Part shown: one piece after another, positions 50,646 to 58,853 of the stretch
How positions within the stretch are numbered: position 1 is the stretch's first letter
Layout: each line of letters begins with the position of its first letter
Assembly: GCF_902506095.1 (NCBI RefSeq)
Contig: NZ_LR733293.1
Span: 1,069,003 to 1,133,002 of the forward strand
Direction of reading: 5' to 3'
Length of the DNA: 64,000 nucleotides
DNA from: Arthrobacter sp. 9AX
Lineage (GTDB): Bacteria; Actinomycetota; Actinomycetes; Actinomycetales; Micrococcaceae
Notes under the pieces: generated by a model
Seen by the model: only the letters and a program-made list of their open reading frames with translations
What the model was told of the DNA's origin: nothing
Databases searched by the model: none
Made by a program: the position numbers and the translations under genes

Positions 50646-52379
50646 ATGCTCCTCACCCTCATCCGGCGCTACTCCAAACCGTATGCGCCGTACGTTCTGG
50701 CTGTCGTTTTCTTCCAGCTGGCTTCCACCATTGCTGCCCTCTACCTGCCCAGCCTGAACGCCCGGATCATCGACGAAGGCGTGTCCCGCGGGGATACCGA
50801 CTTCATCTGGGGCACCGGAGCCGTGATGCTGTTAGTGGCGTTCGTCCAGGTGGGAACCGCGATTGCGGGCGTCTACTTTGGCTCCAAAACCGCCATGGCG
50901 CTCGGCCGGGACCTGCGGCGGGCCGTGTTCCGCAAGGTCACCAGCTTCTCGGCCAAGGACGTCAACGCCTTTGGAGCGCCCACCCTGATCACGCGCGGCA
51001 CCAACGACGTCCAGCAGGTGCAGATGCTCGTGCTGATGGGGCTCAACTTCATGGTGGCCACGCCCATCATGTGCATCGGCGGCATCATCATGGCGCTGCG
51101 CGAGGACATCAACCTGTCCTGGCTCGTCTGGGTTTCCGTACCCCTCCTGACCGTTGTGGTGGGATACCTCGTGGTCCGGCTGATGCCGCTGTTCCGGTCC
51201 ATGCAGAAGAAGATCGACCGCATCAACGCGGTGCTGCGCGAGCAGATCATCGGCATCAGGGTGGTCCGGGCATTCGTCCGCGAGCCCTACGAAACCGAGC
51301 GGTTCGGCGAGGCCAACAAGGAGCTGACGGACGTTTCGCTGAAGATCGGCTCGCTGTTTGTGCTGATGTTCCCGGCCATCGGCATGATCCTTCACCTGTC
51401 CACTGCGGCAGTGCTGTGGTTCGGCGGCCAGCGGGTGGACTCGGGCGACATGCAGGTGGGTGCCCTGACGGCCTTCCTGCAGTACCTGCTCCAGATCCTC
51501 GTTGCCGTGATGATGGGCACTTTTATGGCCATGATGATTCCGCGCGCCTCCGTCTGCGCGGACCGCATCGGCGAGGTGCTCGACATCGAACCCTCCATCC
51601 ATGACCCCCGGCAACCGGAAGCGCCCGCGTCGCTGACCGGAGTGGTCGAATACCGCAACGTCACCTTCGCCTACCCCGGCGCCGAAGCGCCGGTACTGAG
51701 CAACGTCAGCTTTACGGCCCGCCCCGGGCAAACCATCGCGATTATCGGCTCCACGGGTGCCGGCAAGACGTCCCTGCTGTCGCTGCTGCCCCGCCTGTAC
51801 GACACCGCTGAAGGCGAAGTGCTGCTCGACGGTGTGCCCGTCAGCAGGCTGGACCGCGCCGAGATCACCAGGCGCGTGGCACTCGTGCCGCAGCGTCCGT
51901 ACCTCTTTTCCGGGACCATCGAGCACAACCTGCGCTTCGGCAAGACCGATGCCACGGACCAGGAACTCTGGGACGCCCTCGAAGTGGCCCAGGGTGCGGA
52001 CTTCGTCCGCGAGAAAAAGAACGGCCTGGATGCCCGCATCTCGCAGGGCGGAACCAACGTGTCCGGCGGGCAGCGGCAGCGCCTGTGCATTGCCAGGGCA
52101 CTGGTGACCAAGCCGCGGGTCTACCTTTTCGACGACTCCTTCTCGGCGCTGGACGTCGCCACGGATGCCCGGCTCCGGGCTGCGTTGAAGCGAACCACCG
52201 CCGACGCCACCGTCATCATCGTGGCCCAGCGGATCTCCACCATCACCGAGGCGGACCAGATCCTGGTCCTGGACAACGGCCGGATCGTGGACCGCGGCAC
52301 ACATGAGGAACTCCTGGAAACCTCGCCCACGTACCAGGAAATTGTTGAATCCCAGCTGAGCGTGGAGGAAATGGCATGA
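50646..52379 (+). CDS. ABC exporter subunit A (degenerate catalytic site)
   Basis: A 577-residue half-transporter with a six-TM domain and an ATPase domain. Walker A GSTGAGKTS and signature NVSGGQRQRLCIARAL are present. The Walker B end is LFDDSFSALD, with Asp replacing the catalytic Glu, and the H-loop is VAQRIST, with Gln replacing His. This is the normal pattern of the degenerate half of heterodimeric exporters (TM287/LmrC type). Its stop overlaps the partner's ATG (ATGA). Start ATG at 50646 fits the family N-terminus (LIRRYSKPYAPYVLAV). Confidence 0.9.
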   Translation: MLLTLIRRYSKPYAPYVLAVVFFQLASTIAALYLPSLNARIIDEGVSRGDTDFIWGTGAVMLLVAFVQVGTAIAGVYFGSKTAMALGRDLRRAVFRKVTSFSAKDVNAFGAPTLITRGTNDVQQVQMLVLMGLNFMVATPIMCIGGIIMALREDINLSWLVWVSVPLLTVVVGYLVVRLMPLFRSMQKKIDRINAVLREQIIGIRVVRAFVREPYETERFGEANKELTDVSLKIGSLFVLMFPAIGMILHLSTAAVLWFGGQRVDSGDMQVGALTAFLQYLLQILVAVMMGTFMAMMIPRASVCADRIGEVLDIEPSIHDPRQPEAPASLTGVVEYRNVTFAYPGAEAPVLSNVSFTARPGQTIAIIGSTGAGKTSLLSLLPRLYDTAEGEVLLDGVPVSRLDRAEITRRVALVPQRPYLFSGTIEHNLRFGKTDATDQELWDALEVAQGADFVREKKNGLDARISQGGTNVSGGQRQRLCIARALVTKPRVYLFDDSFSALDVATDARLRAALKRTTADATVIIVAQRISTITEADQILVLDNGRIVDRGTHEELLETSPTYQEIVESQLSVEEMA

Positions 52380-54445
52380 GCGCCCGCAAGAAGGACTCCA
52401 CCAGGGTGAAAGAGACGGCGTCCGAGGACCAGCTCAACGCCGGCCCGGAAGGGGACCTGGAGGACGACGGATTCTTCGAGGAGGAGTACACGCCGTCGGA
52501 GGCTGACGGCGACATGTTCGGCGGGATGCCGGCCAAGAAGGCCGAGCACTTCTGGCCCTCGGCCAAGCGGCTGATGGGCCTGCTCAAGCCCGAGGCACTG
52601 GGGATCTACGTGGTGGTGGGCCTGGTAATCGTCTCCGTGGTCCTGAACGTCGTCGCCCCCAGGATCCTGGGCCAGGCCATGGACACGATCTTCGCCGGAG
52701 TGGTGGGCAAGCAGCTCCCGGCCGGAGTCAGCAAGGACCAGTTCGTAGACGGCCTGCGCCAGCAGGGCCAGGACAACTTCGCGGAGATGCTTTCGCGGAT
52801 GGAGCTGGTACCCGGCGCCGGGATCAACTTCGACAAGCTCACCACGCTCATCGCCGTGGTGCTGCTGATGTACTTTGTGGCCAACATCTTCCTGTGGCTG
52901 CAGGGCTACGTGTTGAACCGCATCGTGATGAAGGTGATCCGCCGGCTCCGCGACAATACCGAGAAGAAACTGAACCGGCTGCCGCTGAACTACTTCGACA
53001 CCCGCCAGCGCGGCGACGTCCTGTCCCGGGTGACCAACGACGTCGACAACATCCAGCAGGCGCTCCAACAGGCATTCGCCCAGCTCATCAACTCCGTCCT
53101 GACGGTCATCGGCATCGTGGTCATGATGTTCATCGTCTCCTGGCAGCTTGCCCTCATCGCGCTGATCGCCTTGCCACTGTCCGGCGTGGCAGCGGGAATC
53201 ATCGGTGCCCGCAGCCAGAAGCTCTTCGCCGCCCAGTGGAAGAACACCGGCTCGCTCAACGGGCAGATCGAGGAATCCTTCTCGGGGCACGACCTCGTGA
53301 AGGTTTTCGGCCGGGACGCCGACATGCTGGAACGCTTCGAGGAACGCAACGAGGCGCTCTACAAGGCCAGCTTCGGTGCCCAGTTCGTGTCCGGCATCAT
53401 CTTCCCCGTGATGCAGTTCGTGTCCTACCTCAGCTACGTTGGCATCGCCGTGGTGGGCGGCCTGCGGGTAGCCTCGGGCTCCATGTCACTGGGCGACGCG
53501 ACAGCGTTCATCCAGTACTCGCGCGAGTTCACCCAGCCGCTGGGCCAGATGGCAGGCATGGCCAACATGCTCCAGTCCGGCGTCGCCTCCTCCGAGCGGG
53601 TGTTCGAGTTCCTCGACGCCGACGAGCAGGACGTCGAGACGGCCACCGAACACCTCCCGGCCAAAACCGACGGGCACGTGGAGTTCAAGGACGTTACGTT
53701 CAGCTACACCGAGGACAAGAAGCTGATTGAAAACCTGTCCTTCACGGCTGAACCGGGAAACACCGTGGCCATCGTGGGGCCCACCGGCGCGGGCAAGACC
53801 ACCCTGGTCAACCTGGTGATGCGGTTCTACGAGCTCAACTCCGGATCCATCACCCTGGACGGGGTGGACATCACCCACCTCAGCCGGTCCGAGCTCCGCT
53901 CCAAGGTGGGCATGGTCCTCCAGGACGCCTGGCTGTTCGGCGGTTCCATCTACGACAACATCCGGTACGGAAACCTCGACGCCACGGACGAGCAGGTCAT
54001 GGCGGCGGCCAAGGCAACGTTCGTGGACCGTTTCGTCCGCGCCCTGCCCGAGGGCTACGACACGGTGATCGACGAAGAAGGCAACAACGTCAGCGCCGGT
54101 GAAAAGCAGCTCATCACCATCGCCCGCGCGTTTGTGGCCAACCCGTCGCTGCTGATCCTGGACGAGGCCACCAGCTCCGTTGACACCCGCACCGAGCTGC
54201 TGGTGCAGAAGGCCATGGCAGCCCTCCGCACGGACCGCACCAGCTTCGTCATCGCCCACCGGCTCTCCACCATCCGCGACGCCGACACCATCCTGGTGAT
54301 GGACAACGGCAGGATCGTGGAGCAGGGCAACCACAAGGTCCTCCTCGCGGCCCAAGGCGCCTACTACCGGCTGTACATGTCCCAGTTCGCCGGTGCGGAC
54401 GCCGGTGTTGCACAGGTGGATGATTCGACGGCGGTGCACAGCTGA
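52376..54445 (+). CDS. ABC exporter subunit B (canonical ATPase site)
   Basis: A 689-residue partner of the preceding subunit. An acidic, disordered N-terminus of about 60 residues (EGDLEDDGFFEEEY) precedes the six-TM domain. The ATPase has GPTGAGKTT, LLILDEATSSVD and IAHRLST intact, while its signature is NVSAGEKQLITIARAF, non-canonical, as expected because it faces the degenerate site of the other subunit. The pair should form one functional ATP site. Multidrug or lipid export is typical. Confidence 0.92.
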   Translation: MSARKKDSTRVKETASEDQLNAGPEGDLEDDGFFEEEYTPSEADGDMFGGMPAKKAEHFWPSAKRLMGLLKPEALGIYVVVGLVIVSVVLNVVAPRILGQAMDTIFAGVVGKQLPAGVSKDQFVDGLRQQGQDNFAEMLSRMELVPGAGINFDKLTTLIAVVLLMYFVANIFLWLQGYVLNRIVMKVIRRLRDNTEKKLNRLPLNYFDTRQRGDVLSRVTNDVDNIQQALQQAFAQLINSVLTVIGIVVMMFIVSWQLALIALIALPLSGVAAGIIGARSQKLFAAQWKNTGSLNGQIEESFSGHDLVKVFGRDADMLERFEERNEALYKASFGAQFVSGIIFPVMQFVSYLSYVGIAVVGGLRVASGSMSLGDATAFIQYSREFTQPLGQMAGMANMLQSGVASSERVFEFLDADEQDVETATEHLPAKTDGHVEFKDVTFSYTEDKKLIENLSFTAEPGNTVAIVGPTGAGKTTLVNLVMRFYELNSGSITLDGVDITHLSRSELRSKVGMVLQDAWLFGGSIYDNIRYGNLDATDEQVMAAAKATFVDRFVRALPEGYDTVIDEEGNNVSAGEKQLITIARAFVANPSLLILDEATSSVDTRTELLVQKAMAALRTDRTSFVIAHRLSTIRDADTILVMDNGRIVEQGNHKVLLAAQGAYYRLYMSQFAGADAGVAQVDDSTAVHS

Positions 54446-54462
54446 GCGCGCAGGAGGTCCCG

Positions 54463-54948
54463 GTGCAGGTGGATCCCGGCGTGCAGCCCGAGCCCCGGCC
54501 CAGCGGCGGCCGGATCGAGGTCCTGGTCCCCATGCGCTGGGGCGACATGGACGCCTACGGGCACATCAACAACGTCCAGATCGTGCGGATGCTGGAAGAA
54601 GCCCGGATCGGTGCTTTCGGTCCGCCACGGGGCGCGGGGCTGCCCGGGATCGAACCGCACGTCTCCCTGTTCAATGATGTCCCCGAGGGCACCATGGCGC
54701 TGGTGGTGGACCACAAGATCCGCTACGTCAGGACATTGGAATACCGGAATATACCGGCAGTGGTGCAGGTGTGGATCGGCGCAGTGAAGGGCGCCAGCTT
54801 CGATATCCACTACCTGATCCAGGACCCGGTCACGGGGGAGGACTGCGTCAAGGCCAGCAGCCACCTGGCGTTTGTGGACGAAGCCACCGGCAGGGTACAG
54901 CGACTCACCCCGGAACAGAAGGAACGGATGGCGCCGTACAGGCACTAA
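54463..54948 (+). CDS. Acyl-CoA thioesterase (hotdog fold)
   Basis: A 161-residue single hotdog-domain 4HBT-type thioesterase. The MRWGDMDAYGHINNVQIVRMLEEAR segment holds the catalytic Asp and the HxN pair of the family. GTG at 54463 is preceded by AGGAGG at five to six bases. It lies 17 bp after the ABC exporter genes and may be co-transcribed with them. The preferred acyl-CoA is unknown. Confidence 0.88.
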   Translation: MQVDPGVQPEPRPSGGRIEVLVPMRWGDMDAYGHINNVQIVRMLEEARIGAFGPPRGAGLPGIEPHVSLFNDVPEGTMALVVDHKIRYVRTLEYRNIPAVVQVWIGAVKGASFDIHYLIQDPVTGEDCVKASSHLAFVDEATGRVQRLTPEQKERMAPYRH

Positions 54949-55014
54949 GCCCCTGGACAAAGCGGTACCGGACACACTGGACTTGAAGCACACCGAACAG
55001 TGAAAGGAAGCCCG

Positions 55015-55272
55015 ATGACCAAGAACAAAACCCGCGCCCCAAGGAAGAAAAAGACCTGGAAGGAAATGTCCCCGTCTGCGAAGGCCGGCACCATTGTGGC
55101 GGGCCTGATCAACCTGACCCTGCTCATGGCGGCCCAGCGGGACATTTCCAAGCGCCCGGCAGGCCAGATCAACGGTCCCAAGGCTGCGTGGCGGGCGGCC
55201 TCGTTCATCAATTTCATCGGGCCCATGGGCTATTTCATCTTCGGCCGGAAGAAGCCGGCGGCGGCGGTTTAG
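55015..55272 (+). CDS. Small PLDc_N-domain membrane protein
   Basis: An 85-residue protein with a basic N-terminus and two membrane segments. The AQRDISKRPAGQINGPKAAW and FINFIGPMGYFIFGRKK pattern is that of the phospholipase-D-nuclease N-terminal (PLDc_N) family, small membrane proteins of unknown role. ATG at 55015 follows AAAGGAAG. A terminator follows directly. Confidence 0.82.
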   Translation: MTKNKTRAPRKKKTWKEMSPSAKAGTIVAGLINLTLLMAAQRDISKRPAGQINGPKAAWRAASFINFIGPMGYFIFGRKKPAAAV

Positions 55273-55278
55273 CCACCG

Positions 55279-55323
55279 GAAGCTGGACGGGTGGCGGGCC
55301 CCTCTAAGCGCCCGTCCAGCTTC
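55279..55323. terminator. Hairpin after the PLDc_N gene
   Basis: A perfect 13-bp inverted repeat GAAGCTGGACGGG / CCCGTCCAGCTTC with a 19-base loop, between the PLDc_N stop and the McrB start. No T-run. Confidence 0.65.
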
Positions 55324-55342
55324 ACCCTGTAAATTTGAATCC

Positions 55343-57574
55343 ATGACCCCCACCTCCGCGACCGCCATGACCCGTGCCCTTGGTATCTCGAAGGAAATTG
55401 AGGATGCGGCGTGGTTTGTCCTCGGCCCGGGGCTCCTCGGCAAACCCTCAGCCCTTGACGGGCGCACCATGACCTGGACGTCGGAGGCCGCGGCGGAGCT
55501 CCTGGGCAGGCTGGAACTGGGAACGCCGGACCCGAAGGCACCCATGATGACCAACCTCCGGCAGAACCTTGAGGGCGCATCCCGGGAGGCGAAGCAGCTG
55601 GCTGTTGAACTGCTGTTCCTGCAGTCGCTGCCCCTGGCACACGAGGTGAAGTCGCTGAAGGTCAAGCGCGCCCGGGTGACCGAGGCCGCCTCCTGGCTGG
55701 AACCTCCGCTGGAGCTGCCGGAGGGGCTTTACCAAGGGCTGACGGACCACGGCGTGATCCGCGACCGCACCGCCGAATTCAACTGGACCATCTGGGACCA
55801 CCTGAAATGGCTGTGCCGGTTTGTCCAGCACGTGGACCAGCAGCCCACCGCCGACATCGCCGCGGCCCTGCAGGACCCGCTGAAATTCCACCGGCTCGCC
55901 GCCGCCACTCCCGGCGACCAACCCGCCATCCGCCGCAGCATCGAATTCCTCACCTGGCCCGGCTACTTCGAACCCGTGGTGGCGGACGTGGAACGCCAGG
56001 AGATCCGCGACGCCTTTGCCTCGCTGGTGGGCGGCGCCAAGGGTGACGCCGAAGAAGACATCACCGCCGACATCCACCGCATCCGCCTCCACCTCGATGA
56101 ACAGGCGGGCCAGCGCATCGACTGGTACGCCCGGCAGCTGGTCAGCCAGTGGCGCAAGGTGGGGGACCCCGGACGGCGGGCGTGGCTGCTGCGTACGCAC
56201 AGCGACAACACCGAGCTCCTCACAGCCTGGGAGGGCGAGGAGAAGGTGACGCTCGACGTCGAACATCTCCGCCTGCTGGGCCCCGGCGTCACCGCAGGGG
56301 TGGTCCAGCACGCCGTGGACGAGGACTACAAGCACCTCGGCTATGTGGAGCGCGAGGACACAAAAACCGCAGTGTTCGCCTTCCTGACCGTGATGAAGCC
56401 CGGGGACCTGGTCCTTTACCAGCATGCCGGAAAGGTGCGGTTGGGCGGGGTGCTCGGCGAGCCCGAACACAACGAGGACAACCGGAGGCTGCGCCGCAAG
56501 GTGCGCTGGTTCGACGAAGGCCACACCACCACCAGCCTTCCCCGCCACGTGCAGCGGCAGCTGGCCACCCCCGGCATCGTCGTCGATGTGACCCGTGTGG
56601 TCCAGGCCCTGCAGGGTCTGCTGCCTGCCGAAGCGGAAACTGAACCGGACGGCGATGCTGAAGCGGCCGCCGTCATGCCTCCCGTCCAGGAAGGCTTCCG
56701 CCCGCTGACCCGCGAGTTCGCGGACTCCCTGCACATGGAGCTTGAGCCCCTCCAGGAGATCGCCGAGCTGCTGGAGGAGAACCGGCAATTGGTCCTGTAC
56801 GGCCCGCCGGGCACCGGCAAGACCTACCTGGCCAAGCATCTCGCCGCCGAGTTGGCGGACGACACCACCGACGAGCGGGTCAAGCTGGTCCAGTTCCACC
56901 CGTCGTACGCGTACGAGGACTTCTTCGAGGGCTACCGGCCGGACAAAACGGATGAGGGCCAGGTGTCTTTCAAACTCGTCGCAGGACCGCTGCGCCGGCT
57001 GGCGGAGGAAGCGGCAAAGCCCGGCAACGAGAAGAAGCCGTACTTCCTCATCATTGATGAAATGAACCGCGCCAACCTGGCCAAGGTGTTCGGCGAACTG
57101 TACTTCCTGCTGGAGTACCGCGATGACCGGATCTACCTGCAGTACAGCCCCAACGAGCCGTTTACGCTGCCGGACAACCTCTACATCATCGGCACCATGA
57201 ACACCGCCGACCGGTCCATCGCCATGATGGACGCCGCCATCCGCCGCCGGTTTGCGTTCATCGAGCTGCATCCGCAGACCGAACCGGTGAAGGGCTCCCT
57301 CCTGCGGTTCCTGGAGGCCCGCCAACTGGACGCCACCCCGGCGCTGCTGCTGGACGCCCTGAACGCCGCCATCGACGAGTGGGACAGGGACCTCATGATC
57401 GGGCCGTCCTACTTCATGAAGCCCGCCGCCCAGACGCCGGCCGGGCTGCGCCGGATCTGGAAGTATGAACTGATGCCGCTGCTCGAGGAGCACTACCACG
57501 GGCAGCTCACCAGGGCGCAGCTCGAGGAACGCTTCGGGCTGGACAGGCTGCTGGAACGCCTTGCAGGCCACTGA
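55343..57574 (+). CDS. mcrB: McrB-like AAA+ GTPase/ATPase of a McrBC restriction system
   Basis: A 743-residue motor subunit of a modified-DNA-dependent restriction system. The C-terminal AAA+ module has GPPGTGKT (487-494), IIDEMNRAN with Asp572-Glu573, and TMNTADRSIAMMDAAIRRRF (sensor/arginine-finger region), all McrB-type. The N-terminal 480 residues are unlike the E. coli DNA-binding domain and include a segment near 330-385 (HLGYVEREDTKTAVFAFLTVMKPGDLVLY) that could be a modified-base reader such as an EVE/PUA-like fold; that is a guess. It overlaps mcrC by 14 bp. Confidence 0.88.
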   Translation: MTPTSATAMTRALGISKEIEDAAWFVLGPGLLGKPSALDGRTMTWTSEAAAELLGRLELGTPDPKAPMMTNLRQNLEGASREAKQLAVELLFLQSLPLAHEVKSLKVKRARVTEAASWLEPPLELPEGLYQGLTDHGVIRDRTAEFNWTIWDHLKWLCRFVQHVDQQPTADIAAALQDPLKFHRLAAATPGDQPAIRRSIEFLTWPGYFEPVVADVERQEIRDAFASLVGGAKGDAEEDITADIHRIRLHLDEQAGQRIDWYARQLVSQWRKVGDPGRRAWLLRTHSDNTELLTAWEGEEKVTLDVEHLRLLGPGVTAGVVQHAVDEDYKHLGYVEREDTKTAVFAFLTVMKPGDLVLYQHAGKVRLGGVLGEPEHNEDNRRLRRKVRWFDEGHTTTSLPRHVQRQLATPGIVVDVTRVVQALQGLLPAEAETEPDGDAEAAAVMPPVQEGFRPLTREFADSLHMELEPLQEIAELLEENRQLVLYGPPGTGKTYLAKHLAAELADDTTDERVKLVQFHPSYAYEDFFEGYRPDKTDEGQVSFKLVAGPLRRLAEEAAKPGNEKKPYFLIIDEMNRANLAKVFGELYFLLEYRDDRIYLQYSPNEPFTLPDNLYIIGTMNTADRSIAMMDAAIRRRFAFIELHPQTEPVKGSLLRFLEARQLDATPALLLDALNAAIDEWDRDLMIGPSYFMKPAAQTPAGLRRIWKYELMPLLEEHYHGQLTRAQLEERFGLDRLLERLAGH

Positions 57575-58805
57575 CCCGCGTGCTTCCGTCCGGCACCTGG
57601 TGCTGGACGAGCTGTCCCGGGGCATCGTGGAACGGCTGGACCCGGCCAGCGCCTCCTTCCTGAACTCCAGCGGCCTGGCAAAAGCCTCACCGATGGGCAT
57701 GGGGCTCTACCGGATCGAGCCGGTGGGCAAGGTGGGCTCGGTGCGGACTCCCACCGTGCAGCTGGACGTCCGGCCCAAGGACAGGCTGGGACTCAGCCGG
57801 CTCCTGTTCCTGCTCAGCTACGCGGGCGAACAGGGATTCCGTCCCGACACCGTGGCCGCCGTCGAGGACCGGGACCTGTGGAGCGCACTGGCTGAATCGT
57901 TGGCGCAACTTGCGGAGCGGGCATTGGGGCGTGGTGTCCTGCAGGGCTACCGCACGGTGGACGAGTCACTGCGCACCGTCAAAGGCCGGATCCGGATCTC
58001 CGACCAGATCTCCCGCCGGCCAGGCATGCTGGTGCCGTTGGAGGTGTCCTACGACGAGTTCAGCGAGGACATCGCCGAGAACCGGATACTGCGGGCCGCG
58101 CTGGAGCGGATGGGCCAGGTGCCGCGGGTCCGCCCCGACGTGCTGAGCCGGCTGCGCCAGCTCAAGGGAAAGCTCGACGCCGCCACCCGCCTTCCAGCCG
58201 GCGCTCCGCTGCCGCCGTGGACAGCCACCCGGATGAATGTGCGTTATCACGCCGTCCTTCGCCTGTCGGAGCTGATCCTGAGGAACGCCTCCGCGGAAGC
58301 CGGCGAGGGCAAACAACAGACCGCGTCGTTTGTGGTGGACATGGCGCAGGTGTTCGAGGACTTCGTCGGCAAGGCGCTGCGGGAGGCGATGGCGGCGTAT
58401 CCGGGGGAGCTCCGGCTGCAGTACAACGCGCTCCTGAGTGAGGCGGTGCGGGACACGGACCGGCTGTCCGTGCGCCCGGACGCCGTGCACCTGCTGGGCG
58501 GGCGGCCAGTGGTGGTGTACAACACCAAGTACAAGGCCGCCTCAGATTCCGGGGCTTCGCTCACCGCAGACCACTACCAGATGCTGGCGCACTGCACCGC
58601 GTTGGCGGTGCCCACCGCATGGCTGGTTTACGCCGGTGCCGGGGAGGTCAAGCTGCGCCGCATCCTCAACACGGACATCGACATCGTGGAGTTTCCGCTG
58701 GACCTGTCCCGGCCGCCGTCGGAAATCCTGGCTGCAATCAAGGACCTCGCACGGCAGTCCTGGGGCGAAGTGGTCCGGCAGGCGCGCTCAACCACCGGTG
58801 ATTGA
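57561..58805 (+). CDS. mcrC: McrC-like nuclease subunit with altered active site
   Basis: A 414-residue McrC protein. The N-terminal IEPVGKVGSVRTPTVQLDVRPK and central SYDEFSEDIAENRILRAAL blocks are diagnostic. The PD-(D/E)xK nuclease motif is PD at 306-307, followed by VVVYNTKYK with Asn321-Thr322-Lys323, where the family has D-x-K. The Asp-to-Asn change (codon AAC at 58521) would be expected to weaken or abolish cleavage. Start TTG overlaps mcrB; GTG at 57600 is an alternative. Loss of activity is inferred. Confidence 0.87.
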   Translation: MQATDPRASVRHLVLDELSRGIVERLDPASASFLNSSGLAKASPMGMGLYRIEPVGKVGSVRTPTVQLDVRPKDRLGLSRLLFLLSYAGEQGFRPDTVAAVEDRDLWSALAESLAQLAERALGRGVLQGYRTVDESLRTVKGRIRISDQISRRPGMLVPLEVSYDEFSEDIAENRILRAALERMGQVPRVRPDVLSRLRQLKGKLDAATRLPAGAPLPPWTATRMNVRYHAVLRLSELILRNASAEAGEGKQQTASFVVDMAQVFEDFVGKALREAMAAYPGELRLQYNALLSEAVRDTDRLSVRPDAVHLLGGRPVVVYNTKYKAASDSGASLTADHYQMLAHCTALAVPTAWLVYAGAGEVKLRRILNTDIDIVEFPLDLSRPPSEILAAIKDLARQSWGEVVRQARSTTGD

Positions 58806-58853
58806 TTGCTGTCTGGTGATTGAGCCCTGTCCTGTGATTGAACTCGTCGAAAT

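Noticed and set aside
55448..57700. Open minus-strand frame of 750 codons opposite mcrB
   Set aside because: The AAA+ motifs are on the plus strand. The minus product is composition-biased and matches nothing.
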